A program made the translations under genes and the position numbers. A stretch of DNA of 64,000 nucleotides from Chromobacterium violaceum ATCC 12472 (lineage in GTDB: Bacteria > Pseudomonadota > Gammaproteobacteria > Burkholderiales > Chromobacteriaceae), in assembly GCF_000007705.1 (NCBI RefSeq), contig NC_005085.1:3729752-3793751 (forward strand). The letters run 5' to 3'. A model generated the notes under the pieces. That model worked only from the letters and a program-made list of their open reading frames with translations, was not told where the DNA came from and searched no databases. Below are positions 1 to 10,907 of this stretch, piece by piece (within the stretch, counting starts at the first letter, position 1; each line of letters starts with the position of its first letter).

Positions 1-114
1 CAGCGAGGCCGGCAGCAGGAAGACGCCGGAACCTATCATATTGCCCACCACCAGGGCGGTGCACATCCAGACTCCGAGCGAGCCCTTCTTTTGAGTGGAA
101 CTGTTTTCGTTCAA
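1..114 (-). CDS. APC-family amino-acid permease/antiporter, N-terminal fragment
   Basis: Only the first 38 codons are inside the window; the gene runs off the left edge. The fragment starts at TTG (114) with GGAGAG six bases upstream. It has a short polar N-terminus, then GSLGVWMCTALVVGNMIGSG followed by VFLLPASL. That is the first transmembrane helix of the amino acid-polyamine-organocation family, where the GSG(V/I) turn binds the amino-acid backbone. The VFLLP continuation resembles arginine:agmatine antiporters such as AdiC more than PotE, but the substrate cannot be decided from this much sequence. No ATG alternative lies in frame upstream. Family confident, substrate unknown. Confidence 0.75.
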   Translation of the reverse strand, partial: MNENSSTQKKGSLGVWMCTALVVGNMIGSGVFLLPASL

Positions 115-400
115 ACCTGACTCTCCGTGGGGAACGAAAGCATCGCGCGCCGGGGATGGACACACCCGGCGCCAGACATGCGGGAAAGGTCAAAACCGCA
201 TCGGCAAGCCTGTCGGCCATGGCTTCAAGATAGTTGAAACCGGGGCTCTCGGCTGCGCCGCAGCCGGTGGCGGCCTGCCGCCGCGCCAAAAAAAGGGCGC
301 ATTAAAACACAGTTTTGACGTAAAAACATGTCGCATTGACGATTTTTTCAACAAAAATCCGTTAACAGACAGATGCTTATGTCATCGCAATGAAAAGTCG

Positions 401-1297
401 TCAGGAAAGAGGGAGTTGCAGCGGGCCGGCCGGCACGCGGCTCAATGACCAATTCGCCACAGCCCAAGGCCACAGCTCGTCCAGGCTTCCGCAATCCGCT
501 GGCGGAACATGGCCCAGCCACGCCAGGGCCTCGCGCAGCTGCCGCGCGGCGTCGCGGGTCGAGATCGCCGGCGCCAGCGTCTGCTTGGACAGCTTCTCGC
601 CGGCGGCATTGGTCAGCACCGGCAGATGGCAATAGCCGGGCGCGGATTGGCCCAACGCGTCGTAAACCGCCAGTTGCCGCGGCGTGGACACCAGCAGATC
701 GGCGCCGCGGACGATATCGGTGACGCCCTGCTCGGCGTCGTCGACCACCACCGCCAGCTGATAGGCCCAGAAGCCGTCAGCGCGCAGCAGCACGAAGTCG
801 CCGATGTCGCGCGCCAGATCCTGCCGATGCTCGCCCTGCAGCCGGTCATGCGCCGTCCACTCGCCCTCATCCACCCGCAGCCGCCAGGCGCGCCCCTCGC
901 GGCCGTCTGGACAACCGTTGCGGCAGGTGCCGGGATAGACGTAGCCGTCCAGGCCCCGCCGCGCCGTCGCAGCGATCTCCTTGCGGGTGCAGCAGCAGGC
1001 GTAAGCGCGTCCTGAGGCGATCAGCCGCTCCAGCGCGGCGCGGTACAAGCCATGCCGGCGGCTCTGGTAAACCACCTCGCCGTCCCACTCGAAGCCGAAT
1101 GCCTCCAGCGTGCGCAGGATGTCGTCGGCCGCGCCGGGCACCTCGCGCGGCGGGTCCAGGTCTTCCATCCGCAGCAGCCACTCGCCGCCTCGGCTGCGCG
1201 CTTCCAGGTAACTGCCGATGGCGGTGCTGAGCGAACCCGCGTGCAGCAGGCCGGTGGGACTGGGGGCGAAACGGCCCCGGTAGAGTGCATTCGACAT
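401..1297 (-). CDS. gluQ: Glutamyl-Q tRNA(Asp) synthetase
   Basis: 298-aa paralogue of glutamyl-tRNA synthetase that lacks the anticodon-binding half. It activates glutamate and transfers it to queuosine at position 34 of tRNA-Asp. Visible: N-terminal GRFAPSPTGLLHAGS (HIGH-motif region), a zinc-site region with ACCCTRKEI and YVYPGTC, and EKLSKQ as the KMSKS counterpart. Length matches the family (about 290-310 aa). I start at ATG 1297 (MSNALYRGRF) because the family begins just before GRFAPSPTG; an in-frame extension to 1363 adds 22 unconserved residues. The Shine-Dalgarno sequence is weak. dksA, its neighbour in many proteobacteria, is absent; fdxA lies divergently, 92 bp away. Confidence 0.93.
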   Translation of the reverse strand: MSNALYRGRFAPSPTGLLHAGSLSTAIGSYLEARSRGGEWLLRMEDLDPPREVPGAADDILRTLEAFGFEWDGEVVYQSRRHGLYRAALERLIASGRAYACCCTRKEIAATARRGLDGYVYPGTCRNGCPDGREGRAWRLRVDEGEWTAHDRLQGEHRQDLARDIGDFVLLRADGFWAYQLAVVVDDAEQGVTDIVRGADLLVSTPRQLAVYDALGQSAPGYCHLPVLTNAAGEKLSKQTLAPAISTRDAARQLREALAWLGHVPPADCGSLDELWPWAVANWSLSRVPAGPLQLPLS

Positions 1298-1389
1298 CGT
1301 GAGGGATTTGCCGGAGCGTCGGAACGAAGATTTATCGCTAAAATGACGATTATCCCGAATCACGACCCAGCCTTACTGAGGATACGAGA

Positions 1390-1713
1390 ATGGCGTACGT
1401 TGTAACCGATGCCTGTATCAAATGCAAATACACCGATTGCGTGGAGGTTTGTCCGGTGGACTGCTTCCGCGAAGGCCCCAACTTCCTGGCGATAGACCCG
1501 GACGAATGCATAGACTGCTCGCTGTGCGTGCCAGAATGCCCGGTCGGCGCCATTTACGCCGAGGACGACGTGCCCAAGGGCCAGGAGGCCTTCATCGCGC
1601 TCAACGCGGAACTGGCCAAGAACTGGCCGAGCATCGTCGAGCGCATCGACCCGCTGCCCGACCACGCGGACTGGGCGGACGTGAAGGACAAGCTGCCCTA
1701 CCTGGAACGCTGA
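1390..1713 (+). CDS. fdxA: 7Fe ferredoxin (3Fe-4S/4Fe-4S), FdxA type
   Basis: 107-aa acidic electron carrier of the Azotobacter FdI type, cytoplasmic. Cysteines at about 9, 12, 17, 21 and 25 and the run C40-x2-C43-x2-C46-x3-C50-P supply ligands for a [3Fe-4S] and a [4Fe-4S] cluster. The C-terminal half ([17 protein letters not shown]) is the extension typical of FdxA. GAGGA sits upstream of the ATG. It is a single gene divergent from gluQ and followed by a hairpin. Family identification is near certain; the physiological partner is unknown. Confidence 0.95.
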   Translation: MAYVVTDACIKCKYTDCVEVCPVDCFREGPNFLAIDPDECIDCSLCVPECPVGAIYAEDDVPKGQEAFIALNAELAKNWPSIVERIDPLPDHADWADVKDKLPYLER

Positions 1714-1729
1714 TCCCTCTCCCGCCGCA

Positions 1730-1759
1730 GGCAAAGACGGCCCTCCCGCCGCCTTTGCC
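1730..1759. terminator. Hairpin between convergent fdxA and cheD
   Basis: Inverted repeat GGCAAAG...CTTTGCC with an inner GGC/GCC pair, 17 bp after the fdxA stop. There is no clear T-tract on either side, so it may be a weak or bidirectional terminator. Confidence 0.4.
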
Positions 1760-1866
1760 CCTCCACCGGCTGCCGCCTCGAGCAGCCGAGTCCAACGACA
1801 AGCCTCTTTCGCGCCTAGCATCCGGCAGAATGGAGCCGGCGCCGCAAACATGCCTTGAGCCGGCTC

Positions 1867-2472
1867 TCAGATGAACAGGTCGATGTCGCCGGTCTTGGCG
1901 CCCTCGCCCTGATCCACGATGCGGCCGCGATACGGCTGCTCCTGCTTGATCGCGGCGCCGCTCTTCTTCAGCTTCTTGATCAGCACCTTGCCGGTGGCGG
2001 TGAAGAAATACACCTTGCGCGCGCACTCCCCAAGCAGATCCTCCGCCAGGATGGGAATCTGTTCATTGGCCAGGTAGCTGCGGATGAAGTTGGTGTTGCG
2101 CTCGCCCACCTTCACCACCGTCATGCCGTCCAGCACGTTGCCGGCGCCGAATATCTTGGCCTCCAGCCGGTTGCGCATCGCGCCCAGCTTCTGCATGTCG
2201 GTGATCAGCAACTCCATCGCGTTGACGCCGAAACGCGCGGCGGACGTGCCCGCCCCCAGGTCCAGCGACCCTTCCGGCAACAGGAAATGGTTCATGCCGG
2301 CCACGCCGGAAATGCGGTCGCTCAGGCAGACCGCCACGCAGGAGCCCAGTAGCGTCACCAGCAGGCGCGACTGGTTGGTGGCGTGAAACTCGCCCGGAAA
2401 TACCTTGACCGCCGTGATCTGGAAGTGCTTGTCGTAGTACTGGTGGCTGTTCATCCCTTCGGCATGATTCAT
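1867..2472 (-). CDS. cheD: Chemoreceptor glutamine deamidase CheD
   Basis: 201-aa CheD. It deamidates specific glutamines of chemoreceptors to methylatable glutamates and in some species interacts with CheC or CheY. The catalytic triad is visible: Thr and Cys in [12 protein letters not shown] and His in [10 protein letters not shown]. The central [10 protein letters not shown] and C-terminal LGGECARKV-like segment (here LLGECARKV) fit the family. The ATG at 2472 overlaps the cheB stop (ATGA) and has AAGGG upstream, so translational coupling is likely; MNSHQYY six codons later is an alternative start. Last gene of the leftward chemotaxis operon. No CheC partner is seen here. Confidence 0.95.
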
Positions 2473-3548
2473 GTTATCGCCCTTTCGGCTTGGCTCTGCA
2501 GGCACTCGACCACTTTCTCCGCCAGTCTGTTCAATGGCAGGACATGCGCCACCGCGCCTATCCTGAACGCTTCCCGCGGCATGCCGTACACCACGCAGCT
2601 GGCCTCATCCTGGCCGAAGGTGACGGCGCCCGCATGGCGCATCCGCAACAGCCCTTCCGCCCCGTCCTTGCCCATGCCGGTCAGGATCACGCCGATCGCG
2701 TTCTTGCCCAGATGCCTGGCCGCGGAATCGAACAACGGATCCACCGCCGGCCGATGGCGGTTGACCGGCTCCTCTTGATCCAGGGCGATCCGGAAGCCGC
2801 CGCCCCCCGCGGGCGCCACCCGCATGTGCGAGTGCCCCGGCGCGATGTAGGCAACGCCGGCCAGCGCGGCCTCACCGTCCTCCGCCTCCTTCACCCGCAT
2901 CGGGCACAGCTTGTTCAGGCGCTCGGCGAAAGTGAAAGTGAAATGCTCCGGCATGTGCTGCACGATCAGGATGGGCGGCCCGTCGGCCGGCATGCCCATC
3001 AGGAAGTCCTTGATCGCCTCGGTGCCGCCGGTGGACGCGCCGACGAAGACCAGCGCGTTCTTCCTCAACGGCGCGCCTGGGCCCGTCTTGCGCGCCGGCG
3101 GCGGCTGGCGGAAACGGTTCGGCTGCCTGAGCCTGGCTTCGGCCGTGACCCTGAGCTTTTCCCGTATCTCCTCCGCGTACTCCTGCATGTGCCGCGCGAT
3201 GTCGTCGGCCGGCTTGTGGATGAAATCCACCGCGCCCAGCTCGAGCGCGGCCAGCGTGGTTTCCGAACCGGCATCGGTCAGCGAGGAGATCATCAACACC
3301 GGCGTCGGCCTCAGCCTCATCAGGCGCCGCAGGAACTCCAGCCCGTCCATCCGCGGCATTTCCACATCCAGCGTCACCACGTCCGGGCTGGTTTCGCGTA
3401 TCTTTTCCCGGGCGATGATGGGATCGGACGCCGTCGCCACCACCTCCATGTCCGGCGCCTCGTTGACGATGGCCGTCAGCAGGCTGCGCACCAGCGCCGA
3501 ATCGTCCACCACCACCACCCGGATTCTCCGCCCCGTTCCCGCGCTCAT
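2469..3548 (-). CDS. cheB: Protein-glutamate methylesterase/deamidase CheB
   Basis: 359 aa. N-terminal receiver domain with acidic pair near residues 15-16 and phospho-acceptor Asp61 in [13 protein letters not shown]. After a basic linker (about 140-165) comes the C-terminal methylesterase with catalytic Ser in [10 protein letters not shown], His in IVQHMPEHF and Asp in GMGKDGAEG. CheA phosphorylates the receiver, which relieves inhibition of the esterase so that it removes receptor methyl groups. The start at ATG 3548 overlaps the cheR stop (ATGA) with GGAGAGGGG upstream; its stop overlaps cheD in the same way. The much longer open frame upstream is only cheR read out of frame. Confidence 0.97.
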
Positions 3549-4399
3549 CCGCCCCCCTCTCCGCGGTCCGGATGCGCGAGCCGGTAGGTGGTCCTGCCGC
3601 AGCCGATGAAGGCGTCGGTCAGGTGGACGATGTTTTCCGAATGTCCGAGCATCAGCAGGCCATCCGGCCGCAGGCAGGCAGCCATTCGCTCCAGGATGGC
3701 CGCCTGGGTCGATTTGTCGAAATAGATCATCACGTTGCGGCAGAAGATCGCGTCGAATCGGCCGATGTCCGGCCAGGTCGGCGCCACCAGATTGAACTGG
3801 AAGAAGGACACCGCGTCCCTCACCTGCCGCTTGAGCCGTATCATGCCCTCGTTGCCGCCGACGCCCTTGTCGAAGTACCGCCTGAGCAGATCCGCCGACA
3901 CCTTTTCCGCCCGCTCCCTGGCGTAAACGCCGCGCGCCGCCTGCTGCAGCACATTGGTGTCGATGTCGGACGCCAGCAGCTGAAAGCTTCCCGCTCCCGC
4001 TTCCCGCCACAGCTCAAGCAGGGTGATGGCGATCGAATACGGCTCCTCGCCGGTGGACGAGGCCGAGCTCCATACCCGGAACGTCTCTCCCGGCCTTCGC
4101 TGCCGCCTGGCGTGCTCGCGCAGGATGTCGAAATGATGGGATTCGCGGAAGAACGAGGTCAGGTTGGTGGTCAGCGCGTTGATGAAACCCTGCCACTCCT
4201 CGCTTTCCTCGCTGTGCTGCAACAGGTCCAGGTAATCGGCGAAGCTGCGCAGCCCGCGCGAGCGCACCCGCTTGGCCAGCCTGGCGTAAGCCATGTGGGT
4301 CTTGGAATCGCTCAGCGAAATGCCTACCCGCTGGTAGATCATTTCCCGGACCCGCTTGAAATCGTTGCGGGTGAACTTGAGCCCCGTTTCGTCGGCCAT
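3545..4399 (-). CDS. cheR: Chemotaxis protein methyltransferase CheR
   Basis: 284-aa SAM-dependent methyltransferase that methylates receptor glutamates. An all-helical N-terminal domain (about 1-80: [19 protein letters not shown]) precedes the Rossmann domain with [13 protein letters not shown] (SAM loop), [10 protein letters not shown] and [14 protein letters not shown] 4399 (MADETG) has AGGGGA seven bases upstream and fits the family's start; an in-frame ATG at 4441 would add 14 residues. The gene lies directly after a chemoreceptor whose last residues resemble a CheR-docking pentapeptide, so that receptor is a likely substrate and tether. Confidence 0.96.
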
Positions 4400-4461
4400 G
4401 CCGCGTCCCCTCGCGCCGCCGCCTTCCGGCAAGCGGCGCATCGCCCTGTGTCAACCCTGCC

Positions 4462-7400
4462 TCAGAACTCCTCCCAGCCGTCCTCGCCGTCTCCCGGCGG
4501 CTGAATGGGCTCTATCGCCCTGGGCTTGACCTGATAGCTGCCCGGGTGATGGCTGGTCTTGTGCGCCAGCGCCCCGGCCAGCGCGATCTGCGGCACGGCC
4601 GCGGCCCCGAGGCGTGGCGCGGGCTTGCCTGCGGGCGGCTTGCCGTGCGACGGCTTGTCATCCAGCTTGAACACCGCCACCGCGTCCGCCAGATAGCGCG
4701 CCTGCTCCTCCAGCGATTCCGCGGCGGCGGCGGCCTCCTCGACCAGCGCGGCGTTCTTCTGGGTGTTCTCGTCCATCTGGGTGACGGCGAGATTGACCTG
4801 CTCGATGCCGGAACTCTGCTCCATCGACGCCGCCGAAATGTCGCTCATGATGTCGGCGACCCGGCGGATGGACACCACGATCTCGTTCATCGTGCGGCCC
4901 GCCTCGTCCACCAGCCGGCTGCCGGACTCCACCTTGTCGACCGAGTTGCCGATCAGCGACTTGATCTCCTTGGCCGCGGCGGCCGAGCGCTGCGCCAGAT
5001 TGCGCACCTCGCTGGCCACCACCGCGAAGCCGCGGCCCTGCTCGCCGGCGCGCGCGGCCTCCACCGCCGCGTTCAGCGCCAGGATATTGGTCTGGAACGC
5101 GATGCCGTCTATCACGCTGATGATGTCGACGATCTTCTTGGCGCTCTCGTTGATCTCGTTCATCGTCGACACCACGTCGCCGACCACCTTGCCGCCGCGC
5201 GCGGCGATGTCGGAGGCGCCGGTGGCCAGCGAATTCGCCTTCTTGGCGTTCTCGGCGTTCTGCCGGACGGTGCTGGTGATTTCCTCCATGCTGGACGCGG
5301 TCTCCTCCAGGCTGGCCGCCTGCTGCTCGGTGCGGCTGGACAGATTGGAGTTGCCGGCGGCGATCTCCTTGGCCGCGGTGTTGATCGCGTCGGTGGAGTC
5401 CTTGATGTTGGCGATGATTTCCTTGAGCTGCTCGACCGTGGCGTTGCTGTCGGCCTTCAGCTGGCCGAACAGGCCGTCGTAATCGGCGCCTATGCTCTTG
5501 GTCAGATCGCCCTTGGCCAACGCGCCCAGCACGTTGGCGATATCGTTCAGGCCGCGGCTGGTGACGCCCAGCAACTGATTGATGCCATCGCCCAGCACTT
5601 TGAAGAAGCCCTGCTTGCCGTCCACCTCGATGCGTTTGCCGAATTCGCCGGCCGACGCGGCGCGGACGATCTCCGACACCTCGCGCTCGATCTCCACCTC
5701 GGCGGTGCGGTCCTTCCACTCCACCACCGATCCCAGGCGCTCGCCGTCGGCGTCGAACACCGGGTTGGCCACCAGCGAGAAAGTGCGGCCGGCTACCTGG
5801 ATTTCGGCGCGGTAAGTGCTGCGCAGATTGGCCAGCAGATCGCGCTGGTGGGCCGGGTTCTTGTGGAATTCGTCCATCGTGGAGCCGATCAGCCGCCGCA
5901 CCTCGAAGTTGGGCAAGGCCTTGCGCAGATCGGACTCGGCGCCGCGCAGCATGTCGGTCACGCTGTGGTTCATGTAGATGATCCTGCGATCGTTGTCGGC
6001 GATCATCACATTGGTGGTGCAGTTGTCTAGCGCGCTGCGGATTCTGGCGTTCTCCCCGGCGACGCGGCTCTCCTCCAAGGCCCGGGCGTCGGCCTCGGCC
6101 TTCAGGCGCAGCGCCTCGGTATTGTCCTGCCACTCGACCACCGCGCCCAGCCTGTCGCCCTTGTCGTTGAAGATGGGCGACAGGATCAGGCCGAAGGTGC
6201 GGCCGCCGACCACGATGGACGAGCGGTGCGTGCCCCTGGCTTGTTGCAGCAGGCCATGCTGGTAGGACGGGTTTTTGTGGAAATCGTCGATCTTGCCGCC
6301 CAGCAGGCCGGCCGCCGAGAAGCGCGGGATATCGCGGCGGATGTCGGCCTCCGCCTGCTGGAACATGTTCAGCACCGACTGGTTGGCGTAGACGATGTGG
6401 TGGCTTTCGTCCGCGATCATCACGTTGGTGGTGCAGACGTCGAGCGCGCTGCGGATGCGCGCGTTCTCCGCCGCCAGTTTGCTTTCCTTCTCCGCGCGCA
6501 GGTCGGCCTCGCGCTGCAGCCTGAGCATTTCGGTATTGTCCTGCCACTCCACCACGTCGCCCAGGCGCTCGCCCTTGGCGCCGAGAATGGGGGTCAGGAT
6601 CAGGCCGAAAGTGCGGCCGCCGACGGATATCGACGAGCGATGGGACTCGCGCACCTGCTGCAGCAGCCCGCGCTGATAGGACGGGTTCTTGTGGAAATCG
6701 TCGATATTGCTGCCCAGCAGCCCGCCGGCGGAGAAGCGGGGAATGTCGCGGCGGATGTCGGCCTCCGCCTGCTGGAACATCTTCTGCACCGACTGGTTGG
6801 TATAGATGATGCGATGATCCTCGTCCGCGATCATCACGTTAGTGGTGCAGACGTCCAGCGCGCTGCGGATGCGCGCGTTTTCCGCCGCCGCGCGCCGGTC
6901 GGCGGCGAGCCGCGCCTCTTCCGCCGCCTTCAGCTCCAGGTCGCGGGTGGTGTCCAGCCACTCGACCACCGCGCCCAGCTTGCGGTTCTGGCCGTCGCGT
7001 ATCGGCGTCAGCACCAGGCTGAAGGTGCGCCCCCCCACCTTGATGGTGCCGCGATGGGTGCCGGTCAATTGCTGCAGCACGCCGCGCTGGTACGACGGAT
7101 TGCGGTGAAAACTGTCTATGCTGCTGCCCAGGATCGTCCGCGCGGAAAACTGCGGCAGCTCCTGGCGGATGTCGGCCTCCGCCTGCTGGAACATGTCCAG
7201 CACAGCCCGGTTCGCGTACACCACCTGGTGGTTGTCGTCGGCGATCATCACATTGGTGGTGCAGACGTCCAGCGCGTTGCGCACCCTCAGATTTTCCAGC
7301 GTATGCGCAACCACGTCGGCCAGACAGGCGAACAGGCTGTCTTTGTCGCCCGGCCGCACCCGGAACTCGGTGCGCACTTCGCCGTCGGCAAGCTCTCGCA

Positions 7401-8088
7401 ACACGGTGGCCAGCAACTGCGGATCGCCGCCGAACTGCCTGTCCAGCGCGCGGCGCAGCAGCCAGACCAGCACCGCCGCCAGCAACAGCAGCGCGACGCC
7501 CATGCTGAGCAGCTCATTGCCTATCGCGCCGGCGGAAACGCCCGCGTCCGCCGGTTCCGCCTTCAAGGCCTGCTCGCCCTCGAATCGGACATACTGGCCG
7601 ATGGCGTCCTGGTACTTGAGCGCGGCCGGCCACAGCGTGGCCGCCAGGTAGCCATGCGCCTCCTCGCCCCGCCCTCCCGCCAGCAACTGGCGGTAAGCGG
7701 CGATCTGGCTGCGCAGCGGCCCGTCCAGGTTGCGCGCCGCGTCCAGTTTGGCCTTGGCGTCGGGGGACGCGTGGGCAGACAGGCTGTTCAGGCGCCCGGT
7801 CACGCCGTCCAGCGCCGCGTCCAGCGGCGGCTGGGCCGCGCGCTGCGCCGCCAGCGAGTCGTCCGGCAGCAACCCGCCCAGTTGCCGCAGCAACAGCTGC
7901 GACGCCTGCTGGGCCTGGCCGGCCAGGGCCAGTTGGGCGATCTGGGCGGACTGGCCGTCGGCGACATCGTCGGCCGCGCCCTGCAGGCGGTGCAACTGCG
8001 CCTGGGCGAGATACAACGCAGCCGCCATCGCCACCACCAGCAAGCCGATTCCCAGCGTCAGCTGCTGCTTCAACCTGATGTCGCTCAT
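4462..8088 (-). CDS. Methyl-accepting chemotaxis protein with four tandem PAS domains
   Basis: 1208 aa, about twice the usual receptor length. TM1 about residues 10-30, a roughly 160-residue helical periplasmic domain, TM2 about 195-213, then a HAMP-like segment to about 265. Four PAS units follow, each starting (I/V)R(S/N)ALD(V/N)CTTNVMIAD, at about 269, 407, 545 and 683; their period is exactly 138 codons. A second HAMP-like region lies near 800-870 ([19 protein letters not shown]). The signalling hairpin includes [20 protein letters not shown]. The protein ends GWEEF, like the NWETF-type pentapeptide that docks CheR/CheB in enteric receptors. PAS1-3 share a Cys in DVCTTN and may bind a cofactor such as FAD or haem (inference). 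It lies between cheW and cheR in the operon. Confidence 0.95.
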   Translation of the reverse strand: MSDIRLKQQLTLGIGLLVVAMAAALYLAQAQLHRLQGAADDVADGQSAQIAQLALAGQAQQASQLLLRQLGGLLPDDSLAAQRAAQPPLDAALDGVTGRLNSLSAHASPDAKAKLDAARNLDGPLRSQIAAYRQLLAGGRGEEAHGYLAATLWPAALKYQDAIGQYVRFEGEQALKAEPADAGVSAGAIGNELLSMGVALLLLAAVLVWLLRRALDRQFGGDPQLLATVLRELADGEVRTEFRVRPGDKDSLFACLADVVAHTLENLRVRNALDVCTTNVMIADDNHQVVYANRAVLDMFQQAEADIRQELPQFSARTILGSSIDSFHRNPSYQRGVLQQLTGTHRGTIKVGGRTFSLVLTPIRDGQNRKLGAVVEWLDTTRDLELKAAEEARLAADRRAAAENARIRSALDVCTTNVMIADEDHRIIYTNQSVQKMFQQAEADIRRDIPRFSAGGLLGSNIDDFHKNPSYQRGLLQQVRESHRSSISVGGRTFGLILTPILGAKGERLGDVVEWQDNTEMLRLQREADLRAEKESKLAAENARIRSALDVCTTNVMIADESHHIVYANQSVLNMFQQAEADIRRDIPRFSAAGLLGGKIDDFHKNPSYQHGLLQQARGTHRSSIVVGGRTFGLILSPIFNDKGDRLGAVVEWQDNTEALRLKAEADARALEESRVAGENARIRSALDNCTTNVMIADNDRRIIYMNHSVTDMLRGAESDLRKALPNFEVRRLIGSTMDEFHKNPAHQRDLLANLRSTYRAEIQVAGRTFSLVANPVFDADGERLGSVVEWKDRTAEVEIEREVSEIVRAASAGEFGKRIEVDGKQGFFKVLGDGINQLLGVTSRGLNDIANVLGALAKGDLTKSIGADYDGLFGQLKADSNATVEQLKEIIANIKDSTDAINTAAKEIAAGNSNLSSRTEQQAASLEETASSMEEITSTVRQNAENAKKANSLATGASDIAARGGKVVGDVVSTMNEINESAKKIVDIISVIDGIAFQTNILALNAAVEAARAGEQGRGFAVVASEVRNLAQRSAAAAKEIKSLIGNSVDKVESGSRLVDEAGRTMNEIVVSIRRVADIMSDISAASMEQSSGIEQVNLAVTQMDENTQKNAALVEEAAAAAESLEEQARYLADAVAVFKLDDKPSHGKPPAGKPAPRLGAAAVPQIALAGALAHKTSHHPGSYQVKPRAIEPIQPPGDGEDGWEEF
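5629..7284 (-). repeat. Four in-frame tandem repeats of 414 bp encoding PAS domains
   Basis: The codon preceding the ALD(V/N)CTTN motif falls at about 7284, 6870, 6456 and 6042, an exact 414-bp (138-codon) spacing. Units 2 and 3 are the most alike at DNA level (near-identical stretches around 6415-6470 and 6830-6880); unit 4 is the most diverged. The exact period suggests recent internal duplication. Confidence 0.85.
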
Positions 8089-8116
8089 TTTCCTCTCCCA
8101 AGCTCGGTTCCCGGCC

Positions 8117-8617
8117 TCAGGCCCGGGAAGCCACTTCGTCAGTCAGCGCCATTTCCTCGCTGCGCATCAAACGCTCGATATCGACAACGATGATCATCTG
8201 CTCCCCCACCGTTCCCAACCCTTCGATGTAGGCGGTGTCGACGGCCGCGCCGAACTCGGGCGGCGCGCGCATCGAATCCTGATCCAGCTGGATCACGTCC
8301 GATACGCCGTCGACCACGATGCCCACCGTGCGCTTGCCGATATTGAGAATGATCACCACGGTGAACTCGTTGTAGTGCGGCTCGCCCAGGCCGAACTTCA
8401 GCCTCAGGTCGACGATGGGCACGATGCTGCCGCGCAGATTGATCACGCCCTTGATGAATTCCGGCGCATTGGCGATGCGGGTGACGGTGTCGTAGCCGCG
8501 TATCTCCTGCACCTTGAGGATGTCCAGCCCGTATTCCTCGCTGCCCAGCGTGAACACCAGCAGCTCCCGCGTCCCTGCGCCCCTCGCCTGGGCATCGCTC
8601 AGATTGTCCAGTTGCAT
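8117..8617 (-). CDS. cheW: Chemotaxis coupling protein CheW
   Basis: 166-aa scaffold that links receptors to CheA. It is a single CheW domain: [22 protein letters not shown], then [20 protein letters not shown], then [11 protein letters not shown]. The conserved Arg of INLRG, important for binding, is present. ATG 8617 has GGAGAAG four bases upstream. It sits 16 bp after cheA and 28 bp before the receptor gene, so it is part of the same transcription unit. Confidence 0.96.
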   Translation of the reverse strand: MQLDNLSDAQARGAGTRELLVFTLGSEEYGLDILKVQEIRGYDTVTRIANAPEFIKGVINLRGSIVPIVDLRLKFGLGEPHYNEFTVVIILNIGKRTVGIVVDGVSDVIQLDQDSMRAPPEFGAAVDTAYIEGLGTVGEQMIIVVDIERLMRSEEMALTDEVASRA

Positions 8618-8633
8618 ATCGCTTCTCCGGCTG

Positions 8634-10880
8634 TCATTCCGCGATGGCCGCCATTTGCGCGGCGGATCCGCGCGGGCCGCCGTTGCTGCGGGCGATGGTG
8701 GAAATGTCGAGTATCAGCGCCACCTGCCCGTCGCCGAGTATCGTGGCACCGGACAGGCCGTCCACCTTGCGGTAATTGGTTTCCAGATTCTTCACCACGA
8801 ACTGCTGCTGGCCGATCAGGTCGTCCACCAGCAGGGCGACGCGGGAGCCCGAGGCCTCCACGATCACCAGGATGCCCTCGTCTGCCCGCTGCCTGGCCTT
8901 GCCGACGTTGAAGTAGCGCCCCAGCGGAACGATGGGCAGGTATTCGCCCCGGATGTGCACCACCTCGCCCCGCCCGGCCACGGTCTTGACCGCCTTGGTC
9001 TCAGGCTGCAGCGACTCCAGGATGAAGCCCAGCGGCAACACGTAGATCTCGTCGCCCACCCTGACCGACATGCCGTCCATGATGGCCAGCGTCAGCGGCA
9101 GGCGTATGCTCATCGTGGTGCCGACATCGGCCATGGAATCGATCTCGATCCTGCCGCCCATGTTTTGGATGTTGCGCTTGACCACATCCATGCCGACGCC
9201 GCGGCCGGACACGTCGGTCACTTCCGCCGCCGTCGAGAAGCCGGCCTCGAAGATCAGTCCCCACACCTCAGCATCCGTCATGTTGTCGCTGACCGGCATG
9301 CCGCGCTCCCGCGCCTTGGCCAGGATGCGTTCGCGGCTGAGCCCCGCGCCGTCGTCGCTGACCTCGATCACGATGCTGCCGCCCTGATGAAAGGCCCGCA
9401 GCGTCAGCCGGCCGGCAGGAGACTTGCCCTTGGCCACCCGTTCGTCCGGCGACTCGATGCCGTGGTCCAGGCTGTTGCGCACCAGATGGGTCAAGGGGTC
9501 CGACAGTTTTTCGATGAAGCCCTTGTCCAGCTCGGTGTTCTCGCCCACCATTTTCAGGTCGACCTGCTTCCCAAGCCTGGAGGCGAGGTCGCGAACCACG
9601 CGGGGAAAGCGGTTGAACACGAAGGCGATCGGCGTCATGCGGATGGACATCACCGCCTCCTGCAACTCTCTCGAATTGCGCTGCAGGGCGCTGATGCCGT
9701 TGAGCAGGCGCTCGTGCTCGACCGGGTCCAGCGCGCTGCCTGACTGCATCAGCATCGACTGGGTGATCACCAGTTCGCCGACCAGGTTCAGCAGCATGTC
9801 GACCTTTTCGATATTGACCCGGATCGAGTTTTCGCCGGCGGCCGCGCCCTTATCGGGCGACGTCCGGGCCGGCGCCACGGGTTTCTCGGCCTGGGCCGCC
9901 GCGCCTGGCGCGGGGGCGCCGACTCCCGGCGCGCCGCCGAACAGGCCGAACCCTTCGCCCTCCACGTCCCTGCCTTCATTCTTCGCCGGCGCCTGCAAAG
10001 GCTCGAACAAGCCGAAACTGCCATCCTGCTCCATCCGCGCCAGCCTCTCGGAGCCGGCATCCGCGCCCGGCGTCTCCCGACCTGGCAGCGGCTCGAACAG
10101 ACCGAAGCCGCCATCCTCGTCCACGTAGGAGACTCCGCCTTCTCCCTTCCTGCCGGGAGACACATGATCGTCCGACAGGAAGAAGCCGTATTCGTCGCCG
10201 CCTTCCCCCCCCCGGTCCATGCTGACGCGGAACCGCTCCGGCGGCAGCATGAACGCCAGCGATTCGGCGACCTCGTCCGCTTCCAGCGAAGAGGTGAACA
10301 CCGCGACCCAGGGCAGCTCATCCGCCGTCCGGCCTTCCTGGACAATGGTCAGATCGCCCTGCGCCGCCAGGTTTTCCAGCAAGGGGCGGATGTCATGCTC
10401 ATCAGCGGGCGTCAGTTCCAGAAACAGCGTCCACAGCTGCTCAGCCGCCGGCGCCGCATCCTGCGGGGATGCCGCCGTTTCGGCCTCGGGCGCTTGGCTT
10501 TCTATCGCCTCAAGCTGCCGTTGAATCTCTTCCTGCCGGCCACCGTCAGGCTCTTCTCCGTTCTTGTACGCGCCCAGCATCGACTGCAGCGCGTCTTTCG
10601 CCTGCAGGAACGCGTCCACCATCTCCACCGTCAGACCCATCGCGCCCTTGCGCACCCGGTCCAGCAGGTTTTCCAGCACATGGGTCAGCTCGGCCATTTC
10701 GGAGAAGCCGAAGGTAGCGGCGCCCCCTTTGATCGAATGGGCGGCGCGGAACACGGCGTGGAGATCTTCCTGCTCGGGATGGGCGACATCCATTGCCAGG
10801 AGCAACGACTCCATCGCAGCCAGATGCTCTTCCGTCTCGTCGAAAAAGACCTGGTGAAATTGGGACATGTCGATTGCCAC
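8634..10880 (-). CDS. cheA: Chemotaxis histidine kinase CheA (first copy)
   Basis: 748 aa. P1 Hpt domain with phospho-His48 in [14 protein letters not shown]. Residues about 148-225 form a P2-like domain ([16 protein letters not shown]). A long linker (about 226-350) carries repeats of an aromatic motif: [26 protein letters not shown] and GFGLFGG. Then P3 dimerisation, P4 kinase (N box [31 protein letters not shown]) and the P5 CheW-like regulatory domain. I chose GTG 10880 because [15 protein letters not shown] aligns with the E. coli start and GGGGGA lies upstream; ATG 10868 is the alternative. The order cheY-cheA-cheW-mcp-cheR-cheB-cheD suggests one operon. Confidence 0.96.
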   Translation of the reverse strand: MAIDMSQFHQVFFDETEEHLAAMESLLLAMDVAHPEQEDLHAVFRAAHSIKGGAATFGFSEMAELTHVLENLLDRVRKGAMGLTVEMVDAFLQAKDALQSMLGAYKNGEEPDGGRQEEIQRQLEAIESQAPEAETAASPQDAAPAAEQLWTLFLELTPADEHDIRPLLENLAAQGDLTIVQEGRTADELPWVAVFTSSLEADEVAESLAFMLPPERFRVSMDRGGEGGDEYGFFLSDDHVSPGRKGEGGVSYVDEDGGFGLFEPLPGRETPGADAGSERLARMEQDGSFGLFEPLQAPAKNEGRDVEGEGFGLFGGAPGVGAPAPGAAAQAEKPVAPARTSPDKGAAAGENSIRVNIEKVDMLLNLVGELVITQSMLMQSGSALDPVEHERLLNGISALQRNSRELQEAVMSIRMTPIAFVFNRFPRVVRDLASRLGKQVDLKMVGENTELDKGFIEKLSDPLTHLVRNSLDHGIESPDERVAKGKSPAGRLTLRAFHQGGSIVIEVSDDGAGLSRERILAKARERGMPVSDNMTDAEVWGLIFEAGFSTAAEVTDVSGRGVGMDVVKRNIQNMGGRIEIDSMADVGTTMSIRLPLTLAIMDGMSVRVGDEIYVLPLGFILESLQPETKAVKTVAGRGEVVHIRGEYLPIVPLGRYFNVGKARQRADEGILVIVEASGSRVALLVDDLIGQQQFVVKNLETNYRKVDGLSGATILGDGQVALILDISTIARSNGGPRGSAAQMAAIAE

Positions 10881-10907
10881 AATCGTCCCCCCGTAGCGAT
10901 GGCTGCG

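Noticed and set aside
5629-7284. CRISPR-like or satellite repeat
   Set aside because: The 414-bp periodicity is protein-coding, in one frame, and encodes PAS domains.
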